A stretch of 64,000 nucleotides of DNA, from positions 41,380-105,379 of the forward strand of contig CAITSZ010000037.1 of NCBI GenBank assembly GCA_903895195.1, in the 5' to 3' direction. Below the pieces are notes generated by a model. It ran no database searches and was not told where the DNA came from. It saw nothing but the letters and a program-made list of their open reading frames with translations. The position numbers were made by a program, and so were the translations under genes. Position 1 is the first letter of the stretch; every line of letters starts with the position of its first letter. Below are positions 8,387 to 17,639 of the stretch, one piece after another. The stretch is from an uncultured Chlorobiaceae bacterium (GTDB lineage: Bacteria; Bacteroidota; Chlorobiia; Chlorobiales; Chlorobiaceae).

Positions 8387-9853
8387 TCAGGTCGATTTTA
8401 GATTTTCAAGACCGAATTTACTGAGCTTTCTATAAAGAGTAGCCCGTCCTATGCCAAGCATGCGGGCTGTTCTTGTGAGATTGCCATGGGAAGCCTTGTG
8501 CGCTTTTATAATGGCATTCCGTTCATTCTCTTCAAGCGAATAAGACCACGGGTCACTTTTTTTCTGTGATTGGGCGCTTGTTTCGCTGAGCGTTTCAGGC
8601 AATGTTGTTTCCGAAGAGTTATTAGCATGTGTTGAACCGGGTACAAAAGCTGTACGCAACGTATCAATGGTGCTCCCTTTTCGAATAACTGCTGATCGCT
8701 GAACGGCATTTTTAAGTTCACGAATGTTGCCGGGCCATTGATAGCTTTCCAGAATCCTCAGCGCCTCTGGATCAAACTGGAGTGGCTCAATGTTGTTTGA
8801 TTTCGAAAACTCGTCTAAAAAATGTTTGGCGAGAATAGGGATGTCTTCAGGTCTGTCGCGCAGTGTCGGAATGAACAGTAAAAATTCTTCCAGCCGGTAG
8901 TAGAGATCTTCGCGGAAGATATTGTTTTTTATGGCGAGCGAAAAATCCCGGTTGGTAGCTGAAATGATTCGAATATTGATGTCCTTTTCCATTTTTTCTC
9001 CGACTTTTCGAATCTGCCTTTCCTGCATCACCCGAAGAATTTTGGCCTGTACATCCGAATCCATATCACCTATTTCATCAAGAAAAATGGTGCCATTGTT
9101 GGCTTGTTCAAAAAAACCGATATGATCTTTGTCTGCACCGGTGAATGAACCTTTGACATGACCGAAAAGCAGGCTGTCGGCCAGATTGTTTGAAATCGCA
9201 GCACAGTTGACTGAAACAAAAGGGCCGTTCTTTCTCGTGCTTCCGTAATGAATAGCTTGTGCAAATAACTCCTTGCCCGTCCCGCTTTCCCCGAGAATAA
9301 GCACGTTCAAGTCAGTATTCATGACTTGTCTGACTTGCTCCATAGTCTCTTTGAGTGCAGCGCTCTGTCCGATAATACTCTGAAACAGCTCCTTGTTTTT
9401 CAGCTCTTTCTTCAGCTGTTGAACCTGGTTTTTCAGAGTGGATTCGGCAAGAGCATTGCGCATGACAATTTCAAGCCGTTCAATATCCAGGGGCTTGGTG
9501 AGGTACTCGTATGCGCCGAGTTTTATACATTTTACAGCCTGAGGAATGTCATTCGAGGCTGTAACCATAATAACGGGCGTTGAAATTTTGTGCGCTTTTA
9601 AATGCAGCATCACTTCAAAGCCATCTTTCTTGGGCATATTGATATCAAGAAGAATAACGTCAAAAGGCTGCTCCGAAATGCATTGTATGCAATTCTCACC
9701 GTCTTCTGCCGAGACAGGCGTATATCCCATTTTTTGGACATAATGAGTCAGAATCCGGCGTGAAGTATTGTCATCGTCAGCGATAAGAACAGTTCCCTTC
9801 CGATGGTCATCCTTTTTTTTGCCGGAAAGGCTGGTAATACGTTCCTCTTTCAC
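8387..9853 (-). CDS. NtrC-type sigma-54-dependent response regulator
   Basis: The 488 residues contain a receiver domain (phospho-acceptor Asp70 in VILLDINMPKKDG), then an AAA+ domain and a Fis-type helix-turn-helix. The AAA+ domain has Walker A GESGTGKE and a GSFTGAD loop, where the sigma-54 contact motif is usually GAFTGA. The C-terminal segment reads HGNLTRTARMLGIGRATLYRKL. It should activate sigma-54 promoters after phosphorylation. No histidine kinase lies beside it, so its partner is elsewhere. It is a single gene, and a strong hairpin separates it from the chlorosome gene upstream on the same strand. Confidence 0.92.
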   Translation of the reverse strand: MKEERITSLSGKKKDDHRKGTVLIADDDNTSRRILTHYVQKMGYTPVSAEDGENCIQCISEQPFDVILLDINMPKKDGFEVMLHLKAHKISTPVIMVTASNDIPQAVKCIKLGAYEYLTKPLDIERLEIVMRNALAESTLKNQVQQLKKELKNKELFQSIIGQSAALKETMEQVRQVMNTDLNVLILGESGTGKELFAQAIHYGSTRKNGPFVSVNCAAISNNLADSLLFGHVKGSFTGADKDHIGFFEQANNGTIFLDEIGDMDSDVQAKILRVMQERQIRKVGEKMEKDINIRIISATNRDFSLAIKNNIFREDLYYRLEEFLLFIPTLRDRPEDIPILAKHFLDEFSKSNNIEPLQFDPEALRILESYQWPGNIRELKNAVQRSAVIRKGSTIDTLRTAFVPGSTHANNSSETTLPETLSETSAQSQKKSDPWSYSLEENERNAIIKAHKASHGNLTRTARMLGIGRATLYRKLSKFGLENLKST

Positions 9854-9900
9854 CGCAGCTATCCTTTTTTCTTAATGGGGACGAGATAAAATAAGCCATA

Positions 9901-9943
9901 TCTGATAAATCCCTGATCTATTATTTCTCAGGGATTTATCAGA
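9901..9943 (-). terminator. perfect 16-bp stem-loop after the chlorosome gene
   Basis: TCTGATAAATCCCTGA at 9901-9916 is the exact reverse complement of 9928-9943, with an 11-nt loop. It lies 64-106 bp beyond the stop of the chlorosome gene and about 48 bp before the NtrC-type start. A T-rich stretch follows on the minus strand but not a clean T-run. It is probably a transcript end or mRNA stabiliser. Confidence 0.6.
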
Positions 9944-10007
9944 TGTTCCGGCTCATCTCAGATAGTTCATTATAAAACTATAAACAATAGGGGTATAGTT
10001 TGTGTTC

Positions 10008-10625
10008 TCAGTAGTTAGGCTTCACAACAGGAGGAGCTATCACTACCGGCGCAGGAGCTTTTATTTCCTGCACAACCTCTTTCTGCGCAAATGGGATCTG
10101 TGTTACCTCTTTTCTGTGACGGTCTTGACCTGTCTGGACTCCAGGCGAAACAATATTGTTAACCAGCTGCCCAAGTCCGGCACTTACATTGGCAAACAGG
10201 TCCTGTACTTGACCTGAGCTCACGGTTGAGTTCAGATTTTCAAGCAGATTTTTCCATAATTTTCCAAGTTCCTGAAAAGAGTTTTGAACCTGCTCGGAAT
10301 TAATGGTAGCGGTCACGCCATCAATCAGCTGCCCGGTGGTTGAGGTGACACCATCAATCAATTGACCTGAAACAGTGTTGACATTCTGGATTATTTCCTT
10401 GACCGGATCGGAGTTGATAGTTGAGGTAACACCTTCAATCATCTGCCCCGTAGCAGAACTTACCGAGCTTATTATTCCCTGAACTGACTCAATAGTTGAA
10501 TCAATCAGAAAGCCCACGTTGCCGATTAAATTAGCCATATCTCCATTGCCGACATTGGATTCCGGTTTTGTCGGGGCCGCCGGTTTAAGGGCGCTTCCAG
10601 GGTTGTTTAGCTCTTCTGCTGCCAT
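10008..10625 (-). CDS. chlorosome envelope protein (Csm family, possibly CsmH)
   Basis: This 205-residue protein is rich in small and polar residues. It has GNVGFLIDSTIESVQGIISSVSS followed by repeated GQLIDGVTST(T/I) units and a GLGQLVNNIVSPG segment, with a Pro/Val/Lys-rich tail. The hydrophobic, repeat-like pattern resembles the CsmB/CsmF/CsmH proteins of the chlorosome envelope, and the length fits CsmH. I cannot separate the paralogues by eye. It would sit in the lipid monolayer around the bacteriochlorophyll aggregate. It is monocistronic, with no clear Shine-Dalgarno sequence. Confidence 0.62.
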   Translation of the reverse strand: MAAEELNNPGSALKPAAPTKPESNVGNGDMANLIGNVGFLIDSTIESVQGIISSVSSATGQMIEGVTSTINSDPVKEIIQNVNTVSGQLIDGVTSTTGQLIDGVTATINSEQVQNSFQELGKLWKNLLENLNSTVSSGQVQDLFANVSAGLGQLVNNIVSPGVQTGQDRHRKEVTQIPFAQKEVVQEIKAPAPVVIAPPVVKPNY

Positions 10626-10722
10626 AATTGTAGGTGGTTAAAGGTAAATTTAGATGTATTTCTGGATAATATAACAATCTATTTACTAAGTTCTTTACCT
10701 CTCAAAAATGTATTTTTATGCA

Positions 10723-11421
10723 TCACTGTCCGCTGATGTTTTCCCTGTAATATCTGATGATTGTCTCCTGGTCAAATCCTAAGGCATACATAAGATGAAT
10801 GGTTCCAAAGAGTAGCTGGAGCCGGATCATGCCGTTTTCATGATACCTTCTGGCCGAGGTAGTGACCTCTGCTTCAAGAATGTGGAATTGCCCGCGCTCT
10901 TCGATGCGATTTATGATAGCGATATCCTCCATGACGAGGTGGGTTTCATCGAATCCTCCGATCTCCTGAAAGAGAGATTTCTCAATAAAGAGCGACTGGT
11001 CACCTCCCCGGCATATCATCATCGGAAACTGCGTGAGCCATCCGTAAAGGCTCATTATGGGGTTGCTGTCGTTAAAGTTCATCCTGAAACATCCGGCTTT
11101 TTTCCCCTCTCTGACAGCTGACCGGATATTGTCGATAAACGTTTCAGGCGCAAGAGAGTCAGCATGAAGAAAATAGAGAATATCTCCTTTGGCCCGTTGC
11201 GCACCCGTATTCATTTGTATGGCGCGTCCTTTTGCGCTTTGGCAAACCGTTACCTGAAACTCTGAAAGAATTTTTCGAGTCCCGTCATTGCTCGCATCAC
11301 TGACAATAATCTCGATCTCTTCGTATTGTTCAGTTATCGCAAGGAGCGCCTTTATCGAGTGGGCAATGATTGCCTCTTCGTTATAGGTGGGGATAATAAT
11401 GCTTATGCTTCTCGGCTCCAT
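10723..11421 (-). CDS. TIGR04283-type family 2 glycosyltransferase
   Basis: This 232-residue protein has a GT-A fold start (SIIIPTYNEEAIIAHSI), then IIVSDASNDGT, a YFLHADS metal-binding region, and GGFDETHLVMEDIAI with the acceptor-side acidic residues. Glycosyltransferases of this type are typically encoded with a radical SAM protein and a second transferase, as here. It overlaps the preceding transferase gene by 19 nt. A role in arsenosugar-like or related glycoside synthesis follows from context; the substrate is not shown by the sequence. Confidence 0.8.
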   Translation of the reverse strand: MEPRSISIIIPTYNEEAIIAHSIKALLAITEQYEEIEIIVSDASNDGTRKILSEFQVTVCQSAKGRAIQMNTGAQRAKGDILYFLHADSLAPETFIDNIRSAVREGKKAGCFRMNFNDSNPIMSLYGWLTQFPMMICRGGDQSLFIEKSLFQEIGGFDETHLVMEDIAIINRIEERGQFHILEAEVTTSARRYHENGMIRLQLLFGTIHLMYALGFDQETIIRYYRENISGQ

Positions 11422-12011
11422 AATCCGCTTTTTTTCAGGTCATCAAAAGTGTCGATATCTGAAAGCTCAGGAAGGAGTTCATACGCTACGGCGAGGCGCT
11501 GAAGAACTTCTATTGTGCCGCTGAGCACCTCCTTTGTGCTCCACTCTCGACCAAGAAAGAGTTCCTGAATGGGTTTGGTCAGGCCGATAAGGTAAAACCC
11601 TCCATCACTGGCAGGCCCCACAACCGCATCTGCACGCTTGAGAGCCTCGAAGGCTGAATCCAGAACTGCCGTACTTAACTCATAACAGTCTGTTCCTATA
11701 AGCACGACGCGGCGAAACCCTCTGTCAAACCCGCTCTCAATTGCATGCAGCATGCGCTCACCAAGATCGTTTCCGACTTGAAGTTGCACACCGAAGTTAT
11801 CGCTGACAAAGATGTCTTTTGAAGGCAGAAAATGAGAATAAAATGCTGTGCGCTTAACGGCAGTCTGTTCGGCGATAAACGCGGTATGATGCCGGAGTTT
11901 CCGATAAACCTCCAGGGCTTTCTCATCGCCTATAGCACTTGCCAACCGGGTTTTCACCAATCCCGGTTCCGGGTTTTTTGTGAAAATGATAAGCAGTGAC
12001 TCTTCTGTCAT
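11403..12011 (-). CDS. TIGR04282-type glycosyltransferase (DUF2064)
   Basis: This 202-residue nucleotidyl/glycosyl transferase-like protein contains LLIIFTKNPEPGLVKTRLA at its start, then VVLIGTDCYELS and VVGPASDGGFYLIGL, hallmarks of the DUF2064 family. The ATG at 12011 overlaps the stop of the radical SAM gene as ATGA, which fixes the start; the 14 extra upstream residues lie inside the arsS tail. It forms a three-gene operon with the radical SAM enzyme and the next glycosyltransferase. Confidence 0.82.
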   Translation of the reverse strand: MTEESLLIIFTKNPEPGLVKTRLASAIGDEKALEVYRKLRHHTAFIAEQTAVKRTAFYSHFLPSKDIFVSDNFGVQLQVGNDLGERMLHAIESGFDRGFRRVVLIGTDCYELSTAVLDSAFEALKRADAVVGPASDGGFYLIGLTKPIQELFLGREWSTKEVLSGTIEVLQRLAVAYELLPELSDIDTFDDLKKSGLWSREA

Positions 12012-13063
12012 ACCAGAGAGCCCTGGCAACTTGAACCGGCCCCGGCCGTACATCCGTAACAGTGCTGACCGACTGTTATAAGTCGACTCTGTAGCTTTGC
12101 CTCATTGAACAGGCTGATATGCTGAGGAGCTCTTTTCTCAACAGGCAGATTAAGCATCTGATTGAAATCACAATCGTAAAGTGTGCCGTCCCACCCCACA
12201 GAGAGTGTTGTTCTGCACATCAGGTTGTTCATTGCAAGGGGATTGAAGCTTTTTGCCAGGAGCGTCATATAGTGGCAGTACTGGCCGCTTTCAAGCAGAT
12301 CGTTGAGAAAACGGCTGATCGGCATGTTGGTAATAGTATAGAGATGGTTGAAAACTATGCCATGCTCTTCGACGAGCTGCTCTCGGTAAGCCATCTCAAG
12401 CTGATGCTGCTCCTGAGGCAGTGATGGGCCTCCTGGATTATAGACAAGGTTGAGTTCAAGGCCGGTCTCCTCTTTACCATATCCAAGGGTATTGAGCAGT
12501 TTCAGTGCCGCAATTGAGCGGTCAAAAACCCCTTTTCCCCGGATACTGTCAACATTTGTCCTCGTGTAGCAGGGGAGTGAGGCAATAAGGGTTACGCGGT
12601 GCTGTTTGAGAAATTCAGGAATGTCACCGTATTTCTCATTACCGGTGAACAGTGTCAGGTTCGAACGGACAATGATTGTAGCGTCACTCACTTTTGCTCT
12701 GATACACTGAATAAACCAGCGAAATTCCGGGTTCATTTCCGGCGATCCTCCTGTAATATCGACAGTGCTTATACTGCTTTTATCAAGAGTTTCAAGGCAC
12801 TCGAGCATTGTTTGACGACTCATCACCTCCGTGCGTTCCGGGCCAGCCTCAACATGGCAGTGGCGGCATACGAGGTTGCAGCGGTAGCCGGTGTTGATCT
12901 GTAATACATTGATACCGGTAGCCGAGAGAGGAGCCTTAGCACTCTCATTAACAGCTTTATTGAACGCAATGATACCGCAATCAGTCTCTTCCAGCAGCTT
13001 AACCTGAGCGTCAGCAGCTGCAGAGAGAGTGATTTTCCGGAATGTCGATGGTTTTTGTTGCAT
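12008..13063 (-). CDS. arsS: arsenosugar-type radical SAM protein (ArsS-like)
   Basis: This 351-residue radical SAM enzyme has the CNLVCRHC cluster motif (CxxxCxxC) near residue 60 and the GGSPEMNPEF region. Its C-terminal domain ends CYGCTAGAGSSCQGSLV, typical of the rSAM/selenodomain group that includes ArsS. Family members attach an adenosyl-derived group during arsenosugar synthesis. It leads an operon with two transferases, the usual arrangement. No arsenic methyltransferase is in this window, so the true substrate stays an inference. The Cys residues here are all encoded as Cys, not as in-frame UGA. Confidence 0.8.
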   Translation of the reverse strand: MQQKPSTFRKITLSAAADAQVKLLEETDCGIIAFNKAVNESAKAPLSATGINVLQINTGYRCNLVCRHCHVEAGPERTEVMSRQTMLECLETLDKSSISTVDITGGSPEMNPEFRWFIQCIRAKVSDATIIVRSNLTLFTGNEKYGDIPEFLKQHRVTLIASLPCYTRTNVDSIRGKGVFDRSIAALKLLNTLGYGKEETGLELNLVYNPGGPSLPQEQHQLEMAYREQLVEEHGIVFNHLYTITNMPISRFLNDLLESGQYCHYMTLLAKSFNPLAMNNLMCRTTLSVGWDGTLYDCDFNQMLNLPVEKRAPQHISLFNEAKLQSRLITVGQHCYGCTAGAGSSCQGSLV

Positions 13064-13084
13064 GGCAAGAGTTGGCTAATTCAT

Positions 13085-14446
13085 TCAACCGCCCAGCTTG
13101 CTGAGGAGTTTTTCAGCAACCAGCATTCCGCTCAGTGCAGCCCCCTCCATAGATGCGAGATAACGTTGATCGGTATAATCGCCTGCAAGGAAGAAATTTT
13201 TGACAGGGCTTATCTGGTCAGGGCGGAATTGATCGACATCAGGTACCGCCTTATAGACAGATTGTGGAATTTTGACAATTGTCGATTTCAGAAGTTTTGC
13301 CCCTCGGGATTTTGGGAATCTGTCATGAATGTCTTTCATGACAAGGCCGGTGATGACATCGTTCGGCATATTCATGAGCTGGTGAGCTGGAGCAAGAACA
13401 AGGCTCATGACGCTGCCGCCGGTTGCCGTTCCCGTACCGTTCTGAAAATCTTCTGTACAGGTGATAGATACATCTGCAAAAGTCGCAAAAATCGTTCCCT
13501 GCGAAAACATCAGATTATCGGTATCAGTTATTTTTCTGTCAAACCAGAGCTGGCAGTTGGCAACCGGGCTGCCGACAAACTCATGCAGATTGCGGAAATA
13601 TTTATGCGCCAGCCACTCGACGGGCACTAATTTCTTGATGTTATGTACAGGCAGTGCCGATATATAGGCATCGGCTTCAATGATATGGCCGTCCTGCAGA
13701 ACCGCATGTTTAATAGTTTCATCACTGTTCAGTTCAAAGCGGTTCAGCTTTGCATCAACAAAAATACGCCCGCCCTTGCTCTGTATATACTGACGCATCG
13801 GCTCAATCATCGAATCGCCGGGATTTTTGCGGAAAAAGGCAAACTTTGTTGCTGTATAGTCCGTCCCGAAATATTTGAAAATTGTTATCATCGGTCGGGC
13901 GCTGATGATGTTAGGCTCTATGAAGTTCATGGCAAGAGAAATGGCGCGCCACAGCTTCTGCAGTGAATGTTCAGAAGCTCCTCTCAGACGGTGCCATTCC
14001 GAATAGGTCATATGGTCCTGGCTGCGGAAATACTCCTCATTGCCAAGAATGGCAGGGAAGAGCCCCTTGATCAGAGAGATTTTATCCCACACGGTAAGAA
14101 AATCAGTCTGCAGACCGCCGACAACCTCTGCCCAGGGGCTCGGAAGCTTTGCCTTTTTGAAATAGGACTGCTTGCCGTCAGACTCCGCATAGATGAGCGA
14201 ATGCTCTTTCCACTGATAATTATCTCCAGCTCCGACCTGCTTGAGGTATTTCTGAAGCTGCTGGTAACCGCCGAAAACAATATGCAGCCCGGACTCTATG
14301 GAATCTCCATCACTGTCTTTCCAGACCGAAACCTTCCCGCCAAGTACTTTACGCTTCTCATAAATCTCAACAGTATGTCCTCGATCCACAAGTTCTATCG
14401 CTGCGCTGAGTCCTGCAACTCCTGCGCCGAAAATTGCTATTTTCAC
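13085..14446 (-). CDS. plant-type carotenoid desaturase (CrtP/CrtQ family)
   Basis: This 453-residue FAD enzyme has an N-terminal dinucleotide fold (IAIFGAGVAGLSAAIEL...EKRKVLGGK) and the C-terminal FFLAGDYTDQRYLASMEGAALSG motif of phytoene and zeta-carotene desaturases. Green sulfur bacteria use this CrtP/CrtQ route plus CrtH to make lycopene. Segments such as WKEHS, AMNFIEP and SVYKAVPD look CrtP-like, while SARPMITIF and SPVKNFF look CrtQ-like, so I leave the paralogue open. It lies 21 bp upstream of arsS on the same strand, possibly co-transcribed. It acts at the membrane on pigments for chlorosomes and reaction centres. Confidence 0.82.
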   Translation of the reverse strand: MKIAIFGAGVAGLSAAIELVDRGHTVEIYEKRKVLGGKVSVWKDSDGDSIESGLHIVFGGYQQLQKYLKQVGAGDNYQWKEHSLIYAESDGKQSYFKKAKLPSPWAEVVGGLQTDFLTVWDKISLIKGLFPAILGNEEYFRSQDHMTYSEWHRLRGASEHSLQKLWRAISLAMNFIEPNIISARPMITIFKYFGTDYTATKFAFFRKNPGDSMIEPMRQYIQSKGGRIFVDAKLNRFELNSDETIKHAVLQDGHIIEADAYISALPVHNIKKLVPVEWLAHKYFRNLHEFVGSPVANCQLWFDRKITDTDNLMFSQGTIFATFADVSITCTEDFQNGTGTATGGSVMSLVLAPAHQLMNMPNDVITGLVMKDIHDRFPKSRGAKLLKSTIVKIPQSVYKAVPDVDQFRPDQISPVKNFFLAGDYTDQRYLASMEGAALSGMLVAEKLLSKLGG

Positions 14447-14821
14447 CGTTACTTAATTATTTGTGATTACAAGAGAAGTGGATTGCCCCGAAATCAAGGA
14501 GGGCAATTCAAGGCGTTAATATACATAATTACAAGCCGATAAGGAAAACCATCCCTTTTGTAGGAAAGAGCAGGATTTTAAACAAAACAGAACCCCTGCA
14601 GTGCTCTCTTTATCAGGATTTCAATAAATTTTGCCAACATATAGGAAACGGAGAACGACTGATAATTACTTTCAATGGTATCGTTAACGTGCTGTGAATA
14701 AATATCGTTCCTAAATTATTTAAGAATTTTGCCTGAATTGAGGTGAATTCTAAAGAAACTGATTGTTTTTTTCTTATTATTAGTTAATTTCCTACAAAAT
14801 TGAATTAAACAAAATCATGCC
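14447..14821. other. divergent promoter region, desaturase / Lrp-glnN
   Basis: This stretch of about 375 bp between the divergent desaturase and Lrp genes is AT-rich and should hold both promoters. I see no convincing ORF, RNA gene or strong palindrome in it. Confidence 0.5.
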
Positions 14822-15346
14822 ATGTCGGGCCACCTTGATCTGATTGACCTTAAAATAATTGAGTCGCTTGGCGAAAACGGCAGAGTTCGATTGAGCGAAC
14901 TTGCAGAAGTCGTCGGCCTTTCCATACCATCTGTCTCTGAGCGGCTTGATAAGCTGCAGAAGAATGGTATCATCAAAGGCTTTTCCACGGATATTGATGA
15001 ACGGCAGCTTGGTTTTGATATCCATGCGTTTGTAAGGGTTCGAATTGACTCCTCCAAGCATTACAAGTCATTTATGGAGCATGTAATGAAAGAGGATGAA
15101 ATTATGGAGTGTTTTTCCGTTACCGGTGATGGCTCGCATATTTTAAAAGTCATGACCCACAACACTGCATCCCTTGAAATGTTTCTTTCCAGAATACAGA
15201 GTTGGCCCGGAGTCCTTTCTACAAATACCAGCTTTGTGCTTTCCCAGTTGAAGAAAAATAAAAAGATCAGTGCTGAAATTGTTCGCACAAACCTTCAGGA
15301 CCGTCAGGTTCTGATAACGTTTGATGAAAAGAAATCAAGGAAATAA
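14822..15346 (+). CDS. Lrp/AsnC-family transcriptional regulator
   Basis: The 174 residues hold an N-terminal helix-turn-helix (LIDLKIIESLGENGRVRLSEL, then PSVSERLDKLQKNGII). A RAM/AsnC effector domain follows (HAFVRVRID...EIMECFSVTGDGSHILKVM). The family senses amino acids and often controls nitrogen metabolism. It sits 54 bp upstream of the type III glutamine synthetase in the same direction, so control of glnN in response to an amino acid is a reasonable inference. The C-terminal tail of about 25 residues is longer than the family core. Confidence 0.9.
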   Translation: MSGHLDLIDLKIIESLGENGRVRLSELAEVVGLSIPSVSERLDKLQKNGIIKGFSTDIDERQLGFDIHAFVRVRIDSSKHYKSFMEHVMKEDEIMECFSVTGDGSHILKVMTHNTASLEMFLSRIQSWPGVLSTNTSFVLSQLKKNKKISAEIVRTNLQDRQVLITFDEKKSRK

Positions 15347-15400
15347 GAAATACGATAGATAGAGAATTCATTTTTTTCGGAGACAACACACACCAATATC

Positions 15401-17569
15401 ATGCAAATCAACAAGGAGGGTCTTTTGAAGAGCGATAGTAAAATTCCGGTTTCCACCTACTTTGGATCGTTGACCTTTGATCAGAAGGCCATGCGTTCAA
15501 AACTACCAAAAGAAGAGTTTGCTGCCTTGCAGGATACCATTAAAGCAGGTAAAAAAATATCTTCAGAAATTGCCGGCGTTGTAGCGCACGGCATGAAAGA
15601 GTGGGCAATGGAGCAGGGTGCTACTCATTACACCCACTGGTTCCAGCCTATGACCGGTTCCACAGCAGAAAAACACGACGCTTTTTTATCGATTGACCGC
15701 GACGGTACACCGATAGAGCGTTTTTCAGGTGAGCAGCTTATTCAGGGTGAGCCGGATGCATCAAGCTTCCCGTCAGGCGGTATGCGTACCACTTTTGAAG
15801 CACGTGGTTACACCGCATGGGATCCTTCCAGCCCTGCATTCCTCATGAAGGGCGGCAAAGATCTTACTCTTTGTATTCCAACCGTATTCATTTCCTATCA
15901 CGGCGAAGCGCTCGATTCCAAGACTCCGCTGTTGCGTTCTATGGAAGCTGTCAGCAGCTCAGCCATCCGCCTGCTTGAAACACTTGGCGTTACAGGTGTA
16001 ACTCGAGTCAAAACGTTTGCAGGTTGCGAGCAGGAATACTTCCTTATCGATAAGAAATTCTTTATCGAGCGTCCTGACCTTGTCATGTGTGGTCGTACCC
16101 TGCTTGGAGCTCTTCCACCAAAAGGCCAGCAGCTTGAAGACCACTATTTTGGATCAATTCCTGACCGTGTGCTTGAATTCATGCAGGATGTCGAACATGA
16201 ACTCTACCTGCTCGGTATTCCAGCCAAGACCCGTCACAATGAGGTTGCACCTCACCAGTTTGAACTTGCTCCGATTTTCGAAGAGGCCAACATTGCCGTC
16301 GATCACAACCTGCTTGTCATGGAAGTGATGAAAAAGATTGCCGACAAAAAGGAATTTGCACTTCTTCTGGCTGAAAAACCGTTTGCCGGCATCAATGGCT
16401 CAGGCAAGCACAACAACTGGTCAATCGGCACAAACACCGGCATTAATCTGCTTGATCCAGGTGATACTCCTGAAAAGAACATTCAGTTCCTTGTTTTCCT
16501 TGTGGCAGTCCTCAAAGGAGTCCATAAGAGAGCAGATGTGCTGAGAATGTCAATAGCCAGCATGGGCAACGATCACCGTCTTGGTGCCAACGAAGCTCCT
16601 CCTGCAGTTGTAACCGTATTCCTTGGCGAGTTGCTCGAAAGAGTGCTTGATGCAATCGAAAGCGGCAAGGTTGACCTGAAAACTGAAAAACAGGTTCTTA
16701 ATCTCGGCCTTTCACAGGTTCCTGAGGTCAACAAAGACTACACAGACCGTAACCGTACCTCCCCGTTTGCGTTCACAGGCAACAAATTTGAGTTCAGGGC
16801 TGTAGGTTCTTCCCAGGCCGCTTCAGTGCCGAACATGGTGCTCAACACCCTTATGGCCGAAGCTCTTGACGAGATAACTGATGCTATTCAGGCAAAGCTC
16901 AAATCTGGAAAGGAAAAGGATTCTGCAATTCTCGAAACTCTACGCGAGCAGATTACAGCTACCAAGCCTATCCGTTACCAGGGCGACAACTATGCCGAAG
17001 CACTTCAGAAGGCCGCTTTCGAAAGAGGGTTGCCAAACCTGAAAAACACTCCTCAGGCACTCAGAGCACTGCTTAAGAAGGATGTACAGGAGATGTTTGT
17101 CAAATACGGTGTCCTGACTGTTCCGGAGATAGAATCAAGGCTGCACATCCGCCTCGAGCGCTATGTCAAGGGTATTGATATCGAAGCCCGCACCCTGCAG
17201 CTTATGCTCAAGACCTTCGTCATTCCAGATGTTTTCGAATACCAGGGCGATCTTGGCAACTCGTTCAACAACCTGCTCTCTGCAGCGGATGCTATCGGTC
17301 TATCCGACAAGACGCTCAAGAGCCAGGCTGATAACTTCAAAATGGTGGCCGAAAACCTTTCAACGCTTATCGACCTCAGTGCAGAGCTCGATGAGGCCAT
17401 TGAAAAAATCGAGACACTGCCAACCGAGTTTGACAAGGCTGACTATTGCGCAGATGAACTCCTTCCGTTCATGGTTACAGTCCGCGAAGTAGCCGACAGC
17501 CTCGAACGCGTTGTCGACCGCAGCCGCTGGCAGCTCCCAACCTACTCGGAAATGCTCTTCCAGCACTAA
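15401..17569 (+). CDS. glnN: type III glutamine synthetase (GlnN)
   Basis: This 722-residue protein has the length of GSIII enzymes, well beyond the roughly 450 residues of type I. Typical blocks are THYTHWFQPMTGSTAEKHD, the EVAPHQFELAPIFEEAN metal-binding region, the GKHNNWSIGTNTG ATP-site loop and NRTSPFAFTGNKFEFRAVGSS. It makes glutamine from glutamate, ammonia and ATP as a dodecamer. An AAGGAGG-like stretch just after the first codons may belong to an alternative start at codon 7-8. An Lrp-type regulator precedes it and a clear terminator follows. Confidence 0.95.
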   Translation: MQINKEGLLKSDSKIPVSTYFGSLTFDQKAMRSKLPKEEFAALQDTIKAGKKISSEIAGVVAHGMKEWAMEQGATHYTHWFQPMTGSTAEKHDAFLSIDRDGTPIERFSGEQLIQGEPDASSFPSGGMRTTFEARGYTAWDPSSPAFLMKGGKDLTLCIPTVFISYHGEALDSKTPLLRSMEAVSSSAIRLLETLGVTGVTRVKTFAGCEQEYFLIDKKFFIERPDLVMCGRTLLGALPPKGQQLEDHYFGSIPDRVLEFMQDVEHELYLLGIPAKTRHNEVAPHQFELAPIFEEANIAVDHNLLVMEVMKKIADKKEFALLLAEKPFAGINGSGKHNNWSIGTNTGINLLDPGDTPEKNIQFLVFLVAVLKGVHKRADVLRMSIASMGNDHRLGANEAPPAVVTVFLGELLERVLDAIESGKVDLKTEKQVLNLGLSQVPEVNKDYTDRNRTSPFAFTGNKFEFRAVGSSQAASVPNMVLNTLMAEALDEITDAIQAKLKSGKEKDSAILETLREQITATKPIRYQGDNYAEALQKAAFERGLPNLKNTPQALRALLKKDVQEMFVKYGVLTVPEIESRLHIRLERYVKGIDIEARTLQLMLKTFVIPDVFEYQGDLGNSFNNLLSAADAIGLSDKTLKSQADNFKMVAENLSTLIDLSAELDEAIEKIETLPTEFDKADYCADELLPFMVTVREVADSLERVVDRSRWQLPTYSEMLFQH

Positions 17570-17590
17570 GCAACAAAAGTCCCACAACAA

Positions 17591-17618
17591 ACAAAGGCCC
17601 GCACCAGCGGGCCTTTGT
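17591..17618 (+). terminator. intrinsic terminator of glnN
   Basis: ACAAAGGCCCGC and GCGGGCCTTTGT form a perfect 12-bp stem with a 4-nt ACCA loop, followed by TGTTTCT. It starts 21 bp after the glnN stop. Confidence 0.85.
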
Positions 17619-17639
17619 TGTTTCTAATCCCACGCCAAA

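Noticed and set aside
13055..13630. 191-codon plus-strand ORF
   Set aside because: Antisense to the carotenoid desaturase.
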